NCBI GenBank assembly: GCA_025677835.1 | Contig: JAIXMR010000106.1 | Coordinates: 32,357-96,356, forward strand | Length of the DNA stretch: 64,000 bases | Origin: Sporodiniella umbellata | Taxonomy: Eukaryota > Mucoromycota > Mucoromycetes > Mucorales > Rhizopodaceae | Direction: 5' to 3' | Shown here: positions 12,366 to 23,602 of the stretch, piece by piece | Layout: each line of letters starts with the position of its first letter | Position numbering within the stretch: position 1 is the first letter of the stretch | Notes under the pieces: generated by a model | Database searches by the model: none | What the model was told of the DNA's origin: nothing | The model's input: only the letters and a program-made list of their open reading frames with translations | Position numbers and translations under genes: made by a program

Positions 12366-14334
12366 TTATTCTTCTACGGGTTGTAAGAAATCGTCTTCTA
12401 AATCGTCTTCTTCCAGATCCGTCTCTTCTTCTTCCTCCATAGCCAATTTTTCATCGTTGAGAAAATCAAGATGATCTGGATAGAGCTTATAGTAGATACG
12501 ATGAAGGGTGTCGAGGTCGTTTTCGAGATCAATAGCCTCATCGTCTTTTCCTTTAGGCTTGTCTTCCAGCGGGGGTAACTGAGCAACATCGATAGGCTTT
12601 GGGCCAAGTGATTGGTGTTGGGCTTCTTCTTGTTGCTGCGTATATTTGGTGAGATAATTGTATTCGATGGGCTGCACGGCCTGGCGTTCGAGGACAGGTG
12701 GTTTTGGTTTTTTAGGCGACATGGGAAAGACCTGAGGAAGGTCTGGCGGGCCGTCGACAGGACAGAACACGTCGCGTGGATCGAACGCGCCGAGCTGACG
12801 TGGGCAGGTAGAGACATGCGTGTGGAACGCCTGCGCACGGGCATCGAGTGTGGGGTAATCGACAGGGCGTCCCCAGAGATCGAGCAAGGGCAGATCTTCG
12901 TAATAGGGCAAACGGTGTTCTGGTAGCTGAGCCAGAAGGGTATCGCGTACCATCAAGGGCACAGTGAAAGTACCAACGATAGCCTGGCGTTTCTCAGACT
13001 GAACGTGGGTGCCAAACTCGACATGGTTGGTAGAAAAGGCCTCGAAACGGTCAAAGTTGGGGTAGAGCATGACATAAGCACGGAGATAGACAAGCTCGAT
13101 AAAGTACTTTTTCCAAGACTTTTTCCACTTGTCAGATCGACTGCCCGGCACGCGGATCACACGGACTTGACTGTTTTTGGGTAGCTGCAGGTCTTCTAGC
13201 CGACGGACCAGATACGCATGGAACTCGCGCCAGTGTTCTGGAAAATAAACGGCGCCCCAGCTGCAAGGGATCTGACTTGCATAGGGCGTGCCAGGTGGAT
13301 GCGTGGCCTTGAGCACTAGATTTGGATCAAACTTGACTCGGCCCTCAGGCACTAGCTCTAGGTTACGAGGCGAATACAGACTGACGCCGTACATCTGCTG
13401 ATAGGCTGCCTTGCTCGCCCCATAGCGGTACTTTAGAATCGCATATTTGGACCACACATAGAACAGGGGCGATACCTCAATATCGTCTTCCAACAGCACC
13501 GCATACTCGTCGTTGCTGCTCGGATACCAGGACTCTACAATCGCTGGCATCAGCCCGCCTTTCTTGATACGGTGCTTTAGAAACTTCTTGCCCTGCCGCC
13601 AAACAAACGAATTCACCAGCATCCGTGTTGCCCGGTCAGACGACTGTTCCATATGAATCATCACATCCGCACGATCCCCTAAATAGTAGGCAGCCGAGGC
13701 GGACTGTAACAGACGTGAGAGGGAATGAGGTCGGCGGTCGGTGATAATCACTAGTTTGATGTCAACCTTGTTCCAACCTAAACAGTAACGCTTTTTTTTT
13801 AGAATACACACGTTAATGGTCTAGCCTATTACTTTTCAAAGCTTGGACAGAAAGATCGGGTATCCAGAGCGAGTGCACAATCTCTTTTGACGGTAGGCGT
13901 ATCGTCTCTAGGCTCGGCCGGACCTTATCTAGTATAGGATGCGCTTCGTCGATGCGGATAAGAATCTCTGTTGTCTTGAGCACATCTGCCCATTGTTCCT
14001 TGCGTTGGAGTCTCACCTGGTTCAGATGGGTGCAGTTGGTTTGTGCGAGTACCTCTTGGGTTCTTTCTACCTGTAGATCCTGCCCGAGTAACACAACATT
14101 GACTGGATACTGTCGAAACCGACAAAGCAAAGGATAGAACGAGATGAGCTGTGTGGCACTCGTGACCGCTATGGTCACTGATGCTTGGGTATAATGCGAA
14201 TGACTGTCATCGGACTGTTTTATTTCTACACGCTGGGTTGTCAGGGGGAGGTACCAAAGAAAGAAAAGAAAGAGAAGGCCCGCAAAGACGGCTACTCTTG
14301 ATAACTTTTTGGTAGGCCTTGATAACCAAGCCAT
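12366..14334 (-). CDS. Type II membrane glycosyltransferase, GT2-like
   Basis: Exons 13833-14334 and 12366-13777 (intron 55 bp) give 637 residues. The N-terminus has a short cytosolic stretch and one membrane anchor (VAVFAGLLFLFFLWYLPL, about residues 15-32), so it is probably a Golgi type II enzyme. The lumenal part has the nucleotide-sugar fold signature KLVIITDRRPHSLSRLL and, further on, ESWYPSSNDEYAVLLEDDIEVSPLFYVW; the acidic EDDIE is the likely metal/donor site. The C-terminal ~130 residues are Pro- and Glu-rich and end in a very acidic tail. The family is widespread in fungi but its product is not known to me. The splice fuses two open frames that would otherwise look like separate genes. 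Confidence 0.85.
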
Positions 14335-15411
14335 TTTATTAAATAAATAAAAAGAATAACTAAAAAAAAAAAAAACTGATTAAAAATTTAGCAAAAAGGG
14401 AGTGGTGTCTGAAAATCAAATCGATCACAGTTAGATTGGGTCGGTCCTAGCAACTGAAGCTTGGACTCTACTGCCATCCAAACATTGCCACCTCACCTAA
14501 CAAAGCCTTAACCTGAGATGGCATCGGGAATTCTTACATCAACCCTACAGCGTTTTTCAGATACCTTTTTAGATACCTTGTTAAAGTTTTACAATAAACC
14601 TAACAAAAAAAAAAAAAAAAAAAAAAACTAGATTTAAGCTCTATCAAAGGCTCTAGAGTGTACAAGGAGCGTTGGTCAACATTCTGATAAACGATGATGG
14701 CAAATGTAATAAGAAAAGAAAGAGAAGTCAGGAAAAAAAAAAAAAAAAAAGGGATATTAGCAAGTAAAAGTAGTTTATATTCGAATACATCCAAGCAACG
14801 ATTCATATACATTTTTTTTTCTCTTTAAGAAAACAATAAAGTGAAAGAGAATGCTTCTTAAAATATAATAACAGTTTCTATCGATACTTGGCAGGGACTA
14901 GAATAAGTTTTCCCCCTTTCAGCGCTCATACCACGTATCATCTCATAAGTTCTAGTACAATTTTTGGGGGGGGGGTTTTTTTTTAAAAAAAAAAAACATT
15001 GTATAGAATGAACTTGTCCCTAAGTCTTGTTATGATTGTAGCAGACACAGTTTGCTCCACGTATTAAATGACAACCTTCATTTATTTAGATATTTTACAG
15101 GTAAGATTATGTTTAAAAGCCGATCTTAACTTTTCATTCTATTTCGTTCAAAAAAGGTAAGCCAAACATATTATTTTCAAAAAAAAAAAAAAAAAAAAAA
15201 AAAAAGCACCAGCATTCTCTCATAGTGTCTTACCATTAACTTATTTTTTCATCTCTGCCCTAAATTGTTATTGATGGCCCATTTTCCTAACTTTGTCCCA
15301 ATTCTTTTTGGAAATGATCAAAACAGTTTTTTTTTTTATTGATCCAATCTAGTTTCACTGACTGTAGCACATACACATACATATGAGCGATAGACCGGTA
15401 CAAACTCTGCA
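14335..15411. other. Intergenic, homopolymer-rich
   Basis: No gene seen. Contains A/T runs at about 14604-14626, 14733-14750 and 15180-15205 and a G9 run followed by T/A runs near 14967-14997. Confidence 0.6.
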
Positions 15412-16507
15412 TTAAACAGGATGTGTTGGCGGGCTGTTTCTGTAATACAAAAACTGAGAAAAGATCAAGAAATCAAAGACCAAGGTCCCTGAGCTACCGA
15501 TGAGATAAGGCAAGGCTTCGAGCAGGGATTCCAGGGTCTGGTTGGGATGAGTCAAGATACTGAGGGTATAGGTAAGATTTGCACAGGCGGCACACATGAA
15601 TAAAGAGGCCGAGAGACCTTGGACAGATTGTCTACGACGGTTCTTAAGAAGCTGAGGGATCCTAGACATCAGATAGAGACATGTGCATGTCCATGCGGAC
15701 AGACGGCCAATCCAGACCAGACCCGAGGCTTCATGGGCGCTTGCAGAAGGGTTAAGAAAGAAGAGCAGGAGAGCCATCAGCTTGACAGGATTCCCGTCTT
15801 TGGCAGAAAGCGTGTACCATTTGGAAGGCGAGGCGGAAGACGAGAACGGAGCAGACTCGTCATCGAGAATGGGTGTAGACTGGATGTTGAGAGGGACAGG
15901 GTGCTGGAATAGAGAGTTGGGAGGGTAATTTTTGAAGGTGTCTTCCTGTTGGGGTATAATAAGGTATTCGTCTTGTGAGGCTCTGAATCTATTGTAATAA
16001 AACCACTGGAGCAACAGGCAGATGTCCACCGTGACAAAATAGAAGCCGAGATAAGACTGAAAAGGCAACTGATCAGTCAACAGGGTGCCAATCAGATTGG
16101 TTGTATCCCCTTTTTTTTTTTTAATTAAAAGAGCGATCAGCACAAGAGAAGCATGTTTTTTCCTATTACCTGCTAACCAAATGCATAGAAAATTCAAACT
16201 TAGGCCATCAGCTGAACTTTTCCTGTAGTTCTCAATGACTTGACTAAAATAGAGATAAGCTTCATGACGACATTGGATCATCTATCTTACGGCAGTTGCG
16301 CATTTAACCAAAACGCTATCGAACAATACCCCATAACTCGACTGATCGCGTCTTGTTTTCCATAAACACATGATCCAAACACAGTCTACACTGAAGATGT
16401 AAACAAAAACAAACATCTTGCTTTGAAGCCCATATTCTTTTTATTATCATTACATTCATCCATTCAATATAAGCAATTCCATTCTTTGTAGGTACACAGA
16501 CAGTCAT
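15412..16507 (-). CDS. PQ-loop (SLC66A1/Ypq-like) vacuolar amino-acid transporter
   Basis: Four exons: 16454-16507, 16291-16385, 16170-16243 and 15412-16109, 306 residues. The short first exon (MTVCVPTKNGIAYIEWMN) and second exon restore the N-terminal helix before the first PQ motif, giving WLNAQLPQVIENYRKSSADGLSL. The second PQ motif reads SRIPQLLKNRRRQSVQGLSA. About seven membrane segments can be counted, with a soluble Ser/Pro-rich loop in the middle (about residues 135-180). Relatives export basic amino acids or cystine from vacuole/lysosome; the substrate here is not determined by sequence. All four joins keep frame with GT-AG ends. Confidence 0.88.
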
Positions 16508-16620
16508 ATCCAATAATAACAAAAAAAAAAAAAAAAAAAAAGACTTTGAAGAAAGAAATGCAGCTTTTAAACTTTTTTTTTTTTTTTTTTTTTCATCTTT
16601 CACCCCTTTTTATAGACGCT

Positions 16621-16659
<39 letters not shown>

Positions 16660-18089
16660 GGTTGAATTCAGGGGTATGGTAATAATACTAATAAACAATA
16701 ATAATGATAGATGACATGGTTATCTTTCCTTTGGTTCCTTTATCTCTGTCAAAAGCAAAGATAGGCAAGAGAGACATATCTGAGTGATATAATAGCTGTA
16801 AACGCCATAAAAAAAAAAACCACGCTTGTTATATCCCTCTTCCGCCCCTTTTTCTGTCTAGGAGACAGAGGGTAAATGTATCCGACAAACAAGTCCGACG
16901 TTGGCATAGGAGAGAAAGAACCATACAAAGACCATTGTTCAGCCTCTGGTGTTACCCTGCTGAAATGACAGTTTCTTTGGTCTCAAGTGAGCAGGGAGAT
17001 AAAAGGGGAGACGTGGCAGAACGCAAGACATATCACAAGACATAGACCCCAACACTCTGAGTAAGAGGCTCTCTCTCTCTCTCTGACTAAGAAATGACAA
17101 CACCTTGGACCTTAAATTTCTTTTAGACCACTGCAAATATGTGTGAGAAAAAAAGATGGTTTAGGAAAGAGATGCCTAATTTGGGTTTAACATGTATATA
17201 TATTTTAGAACAAAAAAGTATTACATATTTGCATCCCCCATCCATTGAAAATGTAATGTGCGTCACTAAACTATAAACAAACATTCAGACCTGGCCGCTC
17301 TGAAGGACTGAAAAGCTGCTTTATGTTTCTATGACGCTACTTACACAAAGAAAAATAGAGAGTATTTTGCTATTGATTCTCAGAAGCGTCTTTTGGTTTG
17401 ACATGAATAACCATGGATAAAAAAAAAAAAAAAAAAGGGACCTACGTCGACTTTCTCTGCTAAAGTTTAGTCCAGATCTACAGCGAATTATCTACAAACA
17501 TCTCATATAGAGTGGTAAGACAAATAGATCTTATCGATCCGGTGGATGCATTGTAAAGCATATACTGAAAAATCACTTTATTTAGTACTTTTAATACAAG
17601 CGCTGTATTACAATCTAATAAGCTCTTTCTTAATCAGTCAGCTTGTTTTATACGCGTAAAAAAATCCCAAGCCTTTTTTTTTTTTTTTCAGAACGCTAAA
17701 TAGACTCTATATTCACTGTTTATACCTCTCTCTCTCTCTCTCTCTAACTTGATCTTTCGTATCACATTGGCGTACATTTCATCTGCTATTGCCCATTTAA
17801 ACTCAATGACAGTCGGAATTGTAAACATAACTATTGACTTTCCAAACTTTATATCCATTCACTTGCATAACACCAGAGCTCTTTTATGATAACAACATCT
17901 TTTCATTTGCAACAAACAAGGAAGCCACAAAAAAAAAAAAAAAAAAAGGAAACAGCCCAAACAGAAATAAAGAAATGAACGATTCTATTGAGCTTGCATT
18001 GTTTTGTTTTGGTTTAATCACTGAAAAAATAAGGAAATTAAAGTTGTGACTCTGAACTGCCCTTTCTTTTTTTTTTTTTTTTTTTGGAA
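16508..18089. other. Intergenic region with long homopolymers and a CT microsatellite
   Basis: Divergent promoter space between the PQ-loop gene and the inositol kinase. Holds a 36-base T run (16623-16658), A/T runs near 17420-17437 and 17676-17689, and (CT)10 at 17726-17745. No coding frame with support. Confidence 0.6.
16623..16658. repeat. Poly-T tract (36 T)
   Basis: Uninterrupted T run in the divergent promoter region between the PQ-loop and inositol kinase genes. Confidence 0.85.
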
Positions 18090-19130
18090 ATGACCGAGTC
18101 TGACTTTGAGTATTTTGATCAGCAAGTAGCAGGTCATGACCGATTAACGGCTAATGATTTGATGGTGATTAAGCCCTGTCGAGCACGGGAGCTTGTATTC
18201 TATCAGACAGCACAAGCACATTACCCTGATTTCTTGGATTTTTTACCTCAGTGTTATGGGACCTTACGAGCCACGACTCAAACCGACCTTCAGTTACTAA
18301 ATACCGAACTGGATAAAGTGTTGATTGACCCTCAAGCAGAAGAGAATGTGTGTTTGGAGAATGTGTTGAACGGATTCACTCAACCCTGCATTATGGATTT
18401 AAAATTAGGTTCTTTACTGTACCATGCTGAAGCTACGGCTGAAAAAATAGAACGAATGAAACAACAGTCAGCCAATACCACCTCTTCTGAACTAGGCTTA
18501 AGAATCTGTGGTATGAAGGTGAACATTGTATTCGTTCTTTATCGACACCCGTTTATATATCTTTTTTTTTTTTTTTTTTTAAAAAAAAAGTAGATTTACG
18601 ATCCCACACGATCTCGTTTGGTTACGTTTGATAAACAACTAGGAAAATCGCTTACAGCCGAAACGATCCAGGATGCTTTTGATCTCTATCTTTGTCCTGC
18701 GCGCTATCCAGATCACCCCTTAGGCGAATCTAAAGCCAAAGAGAATACTGTCCAGGGACATATGGAGCCACGTCATCTGGATTATATTCTAGAATGCTTT
18801 GTGGACACGTTGAATGAAATACGACAGGCGTTGATCGATCTACCTCAACTAAGCCTGATCGGTTCCTCCCTTTTGTTTGTCTACGAAGGGGACCCGACAG
18901 CCGCCAAAATCACCTGGAAAAAACTAATTGAGCAAGACCGCCAGGAGGAGAAAAAACAAGATACAACAGAAGAAGAAGAAGAAATACCCAAGATGTGTGA
19001 TCTCCGATTGATCGATTTTGCTCATTCCGATTGGCATATGAAAAGAGACCAACAAGATCTGGATCTTATCAAAGGTATTGACAATACCCTGGCTATTCTC
19101 TCCTCTTTAGGCTTAAAACGCCAACAATAA
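18090..19130 (+). CDS. Inositol polyphosphate (multi)kinase, IPK family
   Basis: Exons 18090-18518 and 18594-19130 (intron 75 bp, with a T/A-rich 3' half) give 321 residues. The IPK signature PCIMDLKLGSLLYH (PxxxDxKxG) is intact near residues 110-123, SSLLFVYEGD follows in the C-lobe, and LIDFAHSDW carries the DFG-like metal Asp. The acidic insertion EEEEEIP before CDLRLIDFAH is common in this family. The enzyme phosphorylates soluble inositol phosphates (IP3 to IP5 for IPMK; IP6 for Kcs1). The small size favours an IPMK/Arg82-type enzyme, which is inference. Start is the first ATG after a long T run. Confidence 0.9.
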
Positions 19131-19228
19131 AATAGAAAACATCTCTTTCTGGTGTGTTTTATTCACATGTAAATTAATATGTAGAGAGATGTATGTGTTT
19201 TTCCCACCCCAAGAAAAAAGTTCTAGGC

Positions 19229-19255
19229 TTTTTTTTTTTTTTTTTTTTTTTTTTT
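19229..19255. repeat. Poly-T tract between convergent genes
   Basis: 27 consecutive T on the plus strand between the stops of the inositol kinase and the GPI protein. Confidence 0.8.
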
Positions 19256-19261
19256 GGTTTT

Positions 19262-19726
19262 TTAAAAAGCGATGAAAAGGGAACAGAAGAGTAAGAGTAA
19301 GGAAGGAAGGAGAGAGCGAGCATTACTTGTGTGAAGCATGAGAGGACGTGATCTCAAAGAAACACCGTTGGTATGAAATGGGGTGACTGAATGCTCGTTT
19401 ACGGTCAACCAGAAGGTATCGTTCAAGCCATGAGGTACTTTCCAAGTATAAGTATCGTTATAGACAAAAGGGACATTGACACCCGACGAATTGCCAGATT
19501 TTACGGTACGACCGATAGTGATGTTGTCCCAAAGAATGGAGGCAGCTGCATCTTGCCATACTTGAATATCGACAGTGTAAGTACCTACGCCCATGTTTTC
19601 GTATTGAAACACAATATCTGTGTTATGATCCACCTGGACAGTGTCGTTCATTTTAGGGGAAAGAATCATGCCTCCCAGCTGAGCTTGTGCAAAGGCGAAA
19701 AAGAAAATCAAAAGGAAAGGCAACAT
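19262..19726 (-). CDS. Small secreted GPI-anchored wall protein, Kre9/Knh1-like N-terminal domain
   Basis: Single exon, 154 residues. N-terminal signal peptide MLPFLLIFFFAFAQAQ. The body reads GGMILSPKMNDTVQVDHNTDI and TYTVDIQVWQD, resembling the beta-sandwich domain of fungal Kre9/Knh1 wall proteins, with several N-glycosylation sites (NDT, NIT, NSS). It ends with SNARSLLPSLLLLFCSLFIAF: a small-residue site, spacer and hydrophobic tail typical of a GPI-attachment signal. It is likely tethered to membrane or wall. A TATA box lies about 55 bp upstream. It neighbours a wall glucanase and has a relative at 33215. Exact function unknown. Confidence 0.85.
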   Translation of the reverse strand: MLPFLLIFFFAFAQAQLGGMILSPKMNDTVQVDHNTDIVFQYENMGVGTYTVDIQVWQDAAASILWDNITIGRTVKSGNSSGVNVPFVYNDTYTWKVPHGLNDTFWLTVNEHSVTPFHTNGVSLRSRPLMLHTSNARSLLPSLLLLFCSLFIAF

Positions 19727-19779
19727 GATAAGGAAAGGAAAGAGGATAAAGAAAGAAAGAGGATAAAGAAAGAGGATTG

Positions 19780-19785
19780 TTTATA
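19780..19785 (-). promoter_or_regulatory. Candidate TATA box
   Basis: TATAAA on the minus strand about 55 bp upstream of the ATG at 19726. Confidence 0.5.
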
Positions 19786-19860
19786 AATCCGGTTTAAAAA
19801 AACACCCAAGGTTTTGGTACGACACAAGAAGAAAATTATATTTTTATTTTTATCTCGGTT

Positions 19861-20718
19861 TTACAAAGTATATTTGATTTTTCCAGCACTATCTAATAAG
19901 CCAAAGCTCTTTTCGGACAAGGTAGATTTCCATTGGGAATCTTGCCATTCGAAATAATAATAAGGCAAAGAAGACTTTTCGAGACCCGAGACATAGGTTT
20001 GAGCATTTGCCTTGCTAGGGACAGCTTTACCCATCGCGTTACCTGCACTGGGCCAACCGGTTTCAGTGATCCAGAGATCCTTTCCGCCTACGGTATTTTT
20101 CAGACGATTGTACTGAGCGTTCAGGTTATTCATGGCTTCGTTGACTGTGACATCTGAGAAGAAAGGGTAGATGTTGGCAGCCACAAAATCAACCGCGTTG
20201 GTCAAACGGCTAGTGTAACTTGGAGGAATGTCCGCTGTGCTCACACGGTATTTGCCAGCAAACGCCTTGACCTGTGCGATCTTTTGGATCAAGACGGACT
20301 CAGAAAGATAGTTGTTGAACAAGACTTCGTTACCGACCAAGATACCGCCAATGTACTGGTTACCATGATTTTGACTCAAGACGGATTTCAGCGTGCTTAT
20401 TTCGTGATCGTCGTTGGCATTGCCTTGGATCCAGACAGCGGCCAGCACTGTCATTCCCCCACCGTTGGCTTGGATTGCCTTGAGAAGCGAGGGGAGTTGA
20501 TCGCATTCTTGAGAGTAGGTACGAACGTGAGTAATGCCTTTGGATTTCATCTCCTTGACAGCGCTGGCTACCTGACCGGCAGAGAGACAACCTCCATTGG
20601 CATTGCGTGCGGTATAAGTCACACCGTAGATAGAGCCAGCTGCACGAGATTGGATAGGGATCGCATTGACCCAGCTTGAGAAAGAGAGAAGAAAAGTGAA
20701 AAAGAGTGTGAATTGCAT
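19861..20718 (-). CDS. Glycoside hydrolase family 17 beta-1,3-glucanase
   Basis: Single exon, 285 residues. Secreted: MQFTLFFTFLLSFSSWVNA is a signal peptide followed by IPIQSRA, a possible Kex2-like site. GH17 hallmarks are present: ITHVRTYSQECDQL near the N-terminus, GILVGNEVLFNN with the acid/base Glu, and DLWITETGWPSAG with the nucleophile Glu; both catalytic residues are intact. A lower loop ends YYYFEWQDSQWK. It acts on wall beta-1,3-glucan during growth or remodelling. No GPI tail is seen, so it is probably soluble or loosely wall-bound. The start was set at MQF because upstream in-frame codons lack an ATG-led signal peptide. Next to a GPI wall protein in the same direction. Confidence 0.94.
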   Translation of the reverse strand: MQFTLFFTFLLSFSSWVNAIPIQSRAAGSIYGVTYTARNANGGCLSAGQVASAVKEMKSKGITHVRTYSQECDQLPSLLKAIQANGGGMTVLAAVWIQGNANDDHEISTLKSVLSQNHGNQYIGGILVGNEVLFNNYLSESVLIQKIAQVKAFAGKYRVSTADIPPSYTSRLTNAVDFVAANIYPFFSDVTVNEAMNNLNAQYNRLKNTVGGKDLWITETGWPSAGNAMGKAVPSKANAQTYVSGLEKSSLPYYYFEWQDSQWKSTLSEKSFGLLDSAGKIKYTL

Positions 20719-21959
20719 AACAGAACAGGGGCTGAACCGGCAGCGATAGGAATAGATGAAGAACAAAAAGAAAAGCAGTAGAAAAAAAATAAAATTTTTT
20801 TGAACTTATTTAAGCTTTTTTTTTTTTTTTTTTTTTAAAGAGACGTTAATTAAACTTGACTTCCCCTTGACCTACACAACAGGTGTCCCTGATTAATATC
20901 TGCTCATTTGATTTGCTCAGTTTCTGTCTTTAAATATTATTACCTAAAAACTTGGCCAATCTTGCTCTACTAAACAAAAAGGGATTGTCAGGTACTTGAT
21001 TCAAAAAGAGATCTCCTCTCTACAAACAGAAACAGTGCCCTTTTTTTAAAAAAAAAAAAAAAAAGTAAGAAAAAGAAAAAAAAAAAATAGGGTAAACACA
21101 ATGTGTTTGTGCTACAGAAGTTTTTATTCTTTGGTTTTTTATTTATTTATATCAATTGCATAAGCTTTGTAACCCATCGTACATACACGAGAAGACCTTA
21201 TGTAGACATGCACACTTAAAAAAAAAAAAAAAACGGTCTAGAATCTTTTTGCCTTGTTCCCCTGTTCATTTTTTTTTTTTTTTTTTTTTTTTTATCAGGA
21301 TCGGAGGGCTTGATTCAGAAATGGAGTTTAAAAGCACGGGCCAATGAGCAATAGAATAGAAAAACGCGAACCAAGAAAATGAGATCATTTCAAAGATCTT
21401 CATGTCGCGTGGCTCTTTTGTTTTGGTGGCACGCAGACAGAAAATCAACACAACGCGTGTTTGATACGCGCTTTGGACAAATAACAGCCAACCCTTCATT
21501 TCAGAAAAAAGCGTGACAAGTTATTTTATCTGCTTTGTCAGAAAAACTATTTTCATGTCCAGAAAAAGCCGAGGTCTATCAGAATCCAATACTAACCACG
21601 GTTCTTGTTAGAAAAAGCTTGTTTCAAAAGCGCTCTTTGTTTTGGCCAAGACCCGAGTTCTTGGTTTCTATTTTTATTTTCTGACTCATAATAATAACAA
21701 GGACTCTTGAGGCTGAAATTTTTTTTTTTTTTTTTTTCTGTCAACTCAAGCGATGTGTTTGATGACGTCGACGTTTGCCTAGACTATTTCTATCGCTTGA
21801 TGGAATAGAAAACCCTCGTGAAAAAGCTGAGGTCTGTCCTTTCTACGTCACAGTGTAGTGCATAAAGAGTGAGTTTGTCTTTGAACATCCTTTCCTTTTT
21901 AAAATTTTTTTCTTTTTCTTTTTTTTTTTTTTTTTTTTTTTTTTTTGCATTTTAGTTGT
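20719..21959. other. Intergenic region, A/T tracts
   Basis: Divergent promoter space between GH17 and the F-box gene. T runs near 20817-20836, 21268-21293 and 21919-21946, A runs near 21048-21064. No supported gene. Confidence 0.6.
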
Positions 21960-23459
21960 ATGCATATTTTGGACTTACCAACCGAACTCTTTCTTCGTAT
22001 TGTTCAAGCCATTCCTAGCATTCAAGACAAATGTCGACTTATTCAGACGTGTAAGCGATTTGGCGACCTGTTGCAACGTCACACTGGCTGTTGGACGGCG
22101 CTTGATTTCTCTGGACTGGGTCGGTTAGATAACTACGACCTGATGGGCTTTATTGAGCGCTGTGGGATGTCTCTGTCTGCGGACGAACCGGGGAATCAAG
22201 CGGTCCGGGCGTTGGATATCAGTGGTTGTGGCTATGTATGGGAACCGATGTTGAATGCCTTTCTAAAAGCGTTTTTAGCACTCGAAACGTTGGATTTGAA
22301 CGGCTATCAAGCCTACAAAGATCAGCAGTATGTGCGTGGGGAACCACAGCGACTGGAACAGTTAAGAGACCATGTATACCAAGTGGCTCCTTCGCACGGT
22401 CTTTCTTCCATGCACATGGATCTTTCAAAGAAGCATCTCGAAAAGCTCAAGGTGCCCTTTACGTTATTGAGCAAGCGATTGAAAGCGCTCGAACGACTCC
22501 AGTCACTTTCGTTGCAATACCAGGAGATTCAGCCACTGCCTGCGTTGCCTAGGTTGAGAGCACTCGATATCTCTTCCTGTCGGATCAGCGCCGCGGATCT
22601 ACAATCGCTGTTGCGTACGCTGGGGCCTCAGTTGACCAGTCTAAAGATGTTGAATCTCGATCTACAGCATCTTACCGTGCTCTGCTTGATGTCCTGTCGC
22701 TCGCTCGCCTGTCTCCATCTGTCGATCAACGACCGAGGGCTGATGGGAGCGCTTGTGCTGGCGTTACCCTATCTGACCTGTCTAAGGGATTTTCGTATGA
22801 CGCGGATGTGGTTGGGTTCGATTGATGCGGTCGTCCGCCAACTGCCGCTGGGTCTTGAACGGCTTGACCTTTCACCCAAGATGAGTCTGTATGCCAAAAC
22901 GGTCACGGGCATCAAGACGCCTGCCGCTCATCTCAAGTACGCCCACGACCCTAAGCCGACCTCCCATCGCCATCCCCCACAGACATCGACCGCCACCGTG
23001 GGCTATGCCACCTTGGATCACGCGCTCTATTTTACCGACTGTGCCCTGAACGATCTTCAGTCGTGTAGGCAACTGACCGAACTCAGGCTGTGTTTTCCAA
23101 TGATCTCCTCAGATGCCTTGCTCAGGTACTGTCAAGCCGCTTGGACGCTTGAGACGTTCGAGCTCAGACTCAAGCCCTCGCCAGAGCCCGCCTATGCCCA
23201 GGCCATCCTTCGACTCACCCAACTCAAGTCGCTCGCCCTCTACGGTGTCCTCTTGGCTGGCTCAGACCATGCTAGACTTGCTCAGGATTTCAAGCAGCTC
23301 AAGACACTCCTTCTTTCCCATACCGGACAAGCCCCCCCGCCTGTACTCGACCCTTTCCTATTCCACGCCCACCCTTCTCTCTGTTTACTCAGGTCGGATC
23401 ATCCCTACCTTGTCTGGACCAAGCCTTATCCTCGTCATCCGTGGCAAGTGCAAGCCTAA
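21960..23459 (+). CDS. F-box/leucine-rich-repeat protein
   Basis: Single long frame of 499 residues, more GC-rich than its surroundings. The N-terminus MHILDLPTELFLRIVQAIPS, with CRLIQTCKRFGDLL, is an F-box that would bind Skp1 in an SCF ubiquitin ligase. The remainder is a run of irregular leucine-rich repeats (LRALDISSCRISAADL, LTSLKMLNLDLQHL, LERLDLSPKMSL, LTELRLCFPMISSDALL) that would select substrates. Such proteins are numerous and divergent in Mucoromycota, so the substrate cannot be named. The ATG follows a long T run and TTTTAG, so a 5'-UTR intron or a tiny upstream exon is possible. Confidence 0.85.
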   Translation: MHILDLPTELFLRIVQAIPSIQDKCRLIQTCKRFGDLLQRHTGCWTALDFSGLGRLDNYDLMGFIERCGMSLSADEPGNQAVRALDISGCGYVWEPMLNAFLKAFLALETLDLNGYQAYKDQQYVRGEPQRLEQLRDHVYQVAPSHGLSSMHMDLSKKHLEKLKVPFTLLSKRLKALERLQSLSLQYQEIQPLPALPRLRALDISSCRISAADLQSLLRTLGPQLTSLKMLNLDLQHLTVLCLMSCRSLACLHLSINDRGLMGALVLALPYLTCLRDFRMTRMWLGSIDAVVRQLPLGLERLDLSPKMSLYAKTVTGIKTPAAHLKYAHDPKPTSHRHPPQTSTATVGYATLDHALYFTDCALNDLQSCRQLTELRLCFPMISSDALLRYCQAAWTLETFELRLKPSPEPAYAQAILRLTQLKSLALYGVLLAGSDHARLAQDFKQLKTLLLSHTGQAPPPVLDPFLFHAHPSLCLLRSDHPYLVWTKPYPRHPWQVQA

Positions 23460-23602
23460 ACTATACACCCTATTTATCATCCTCATTCTTTCCCTCATAA
23501 ATAAAACACAACCCAAACCAAGTTTTCAAACGCTTTCTTTTTTTTTTTTTTTTTTTATTATTATTATAATGATGGTTCGGAATCCAATATGTCTGTGTTG
23601 CT

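Noticed and set aside
12398..12926. Overlapping frames on both strands within the glycosyltransferase tail
   Set aside because: Shadows produced by the GC-richer, Glu/Pro-rich coding region; no motif and no start context.
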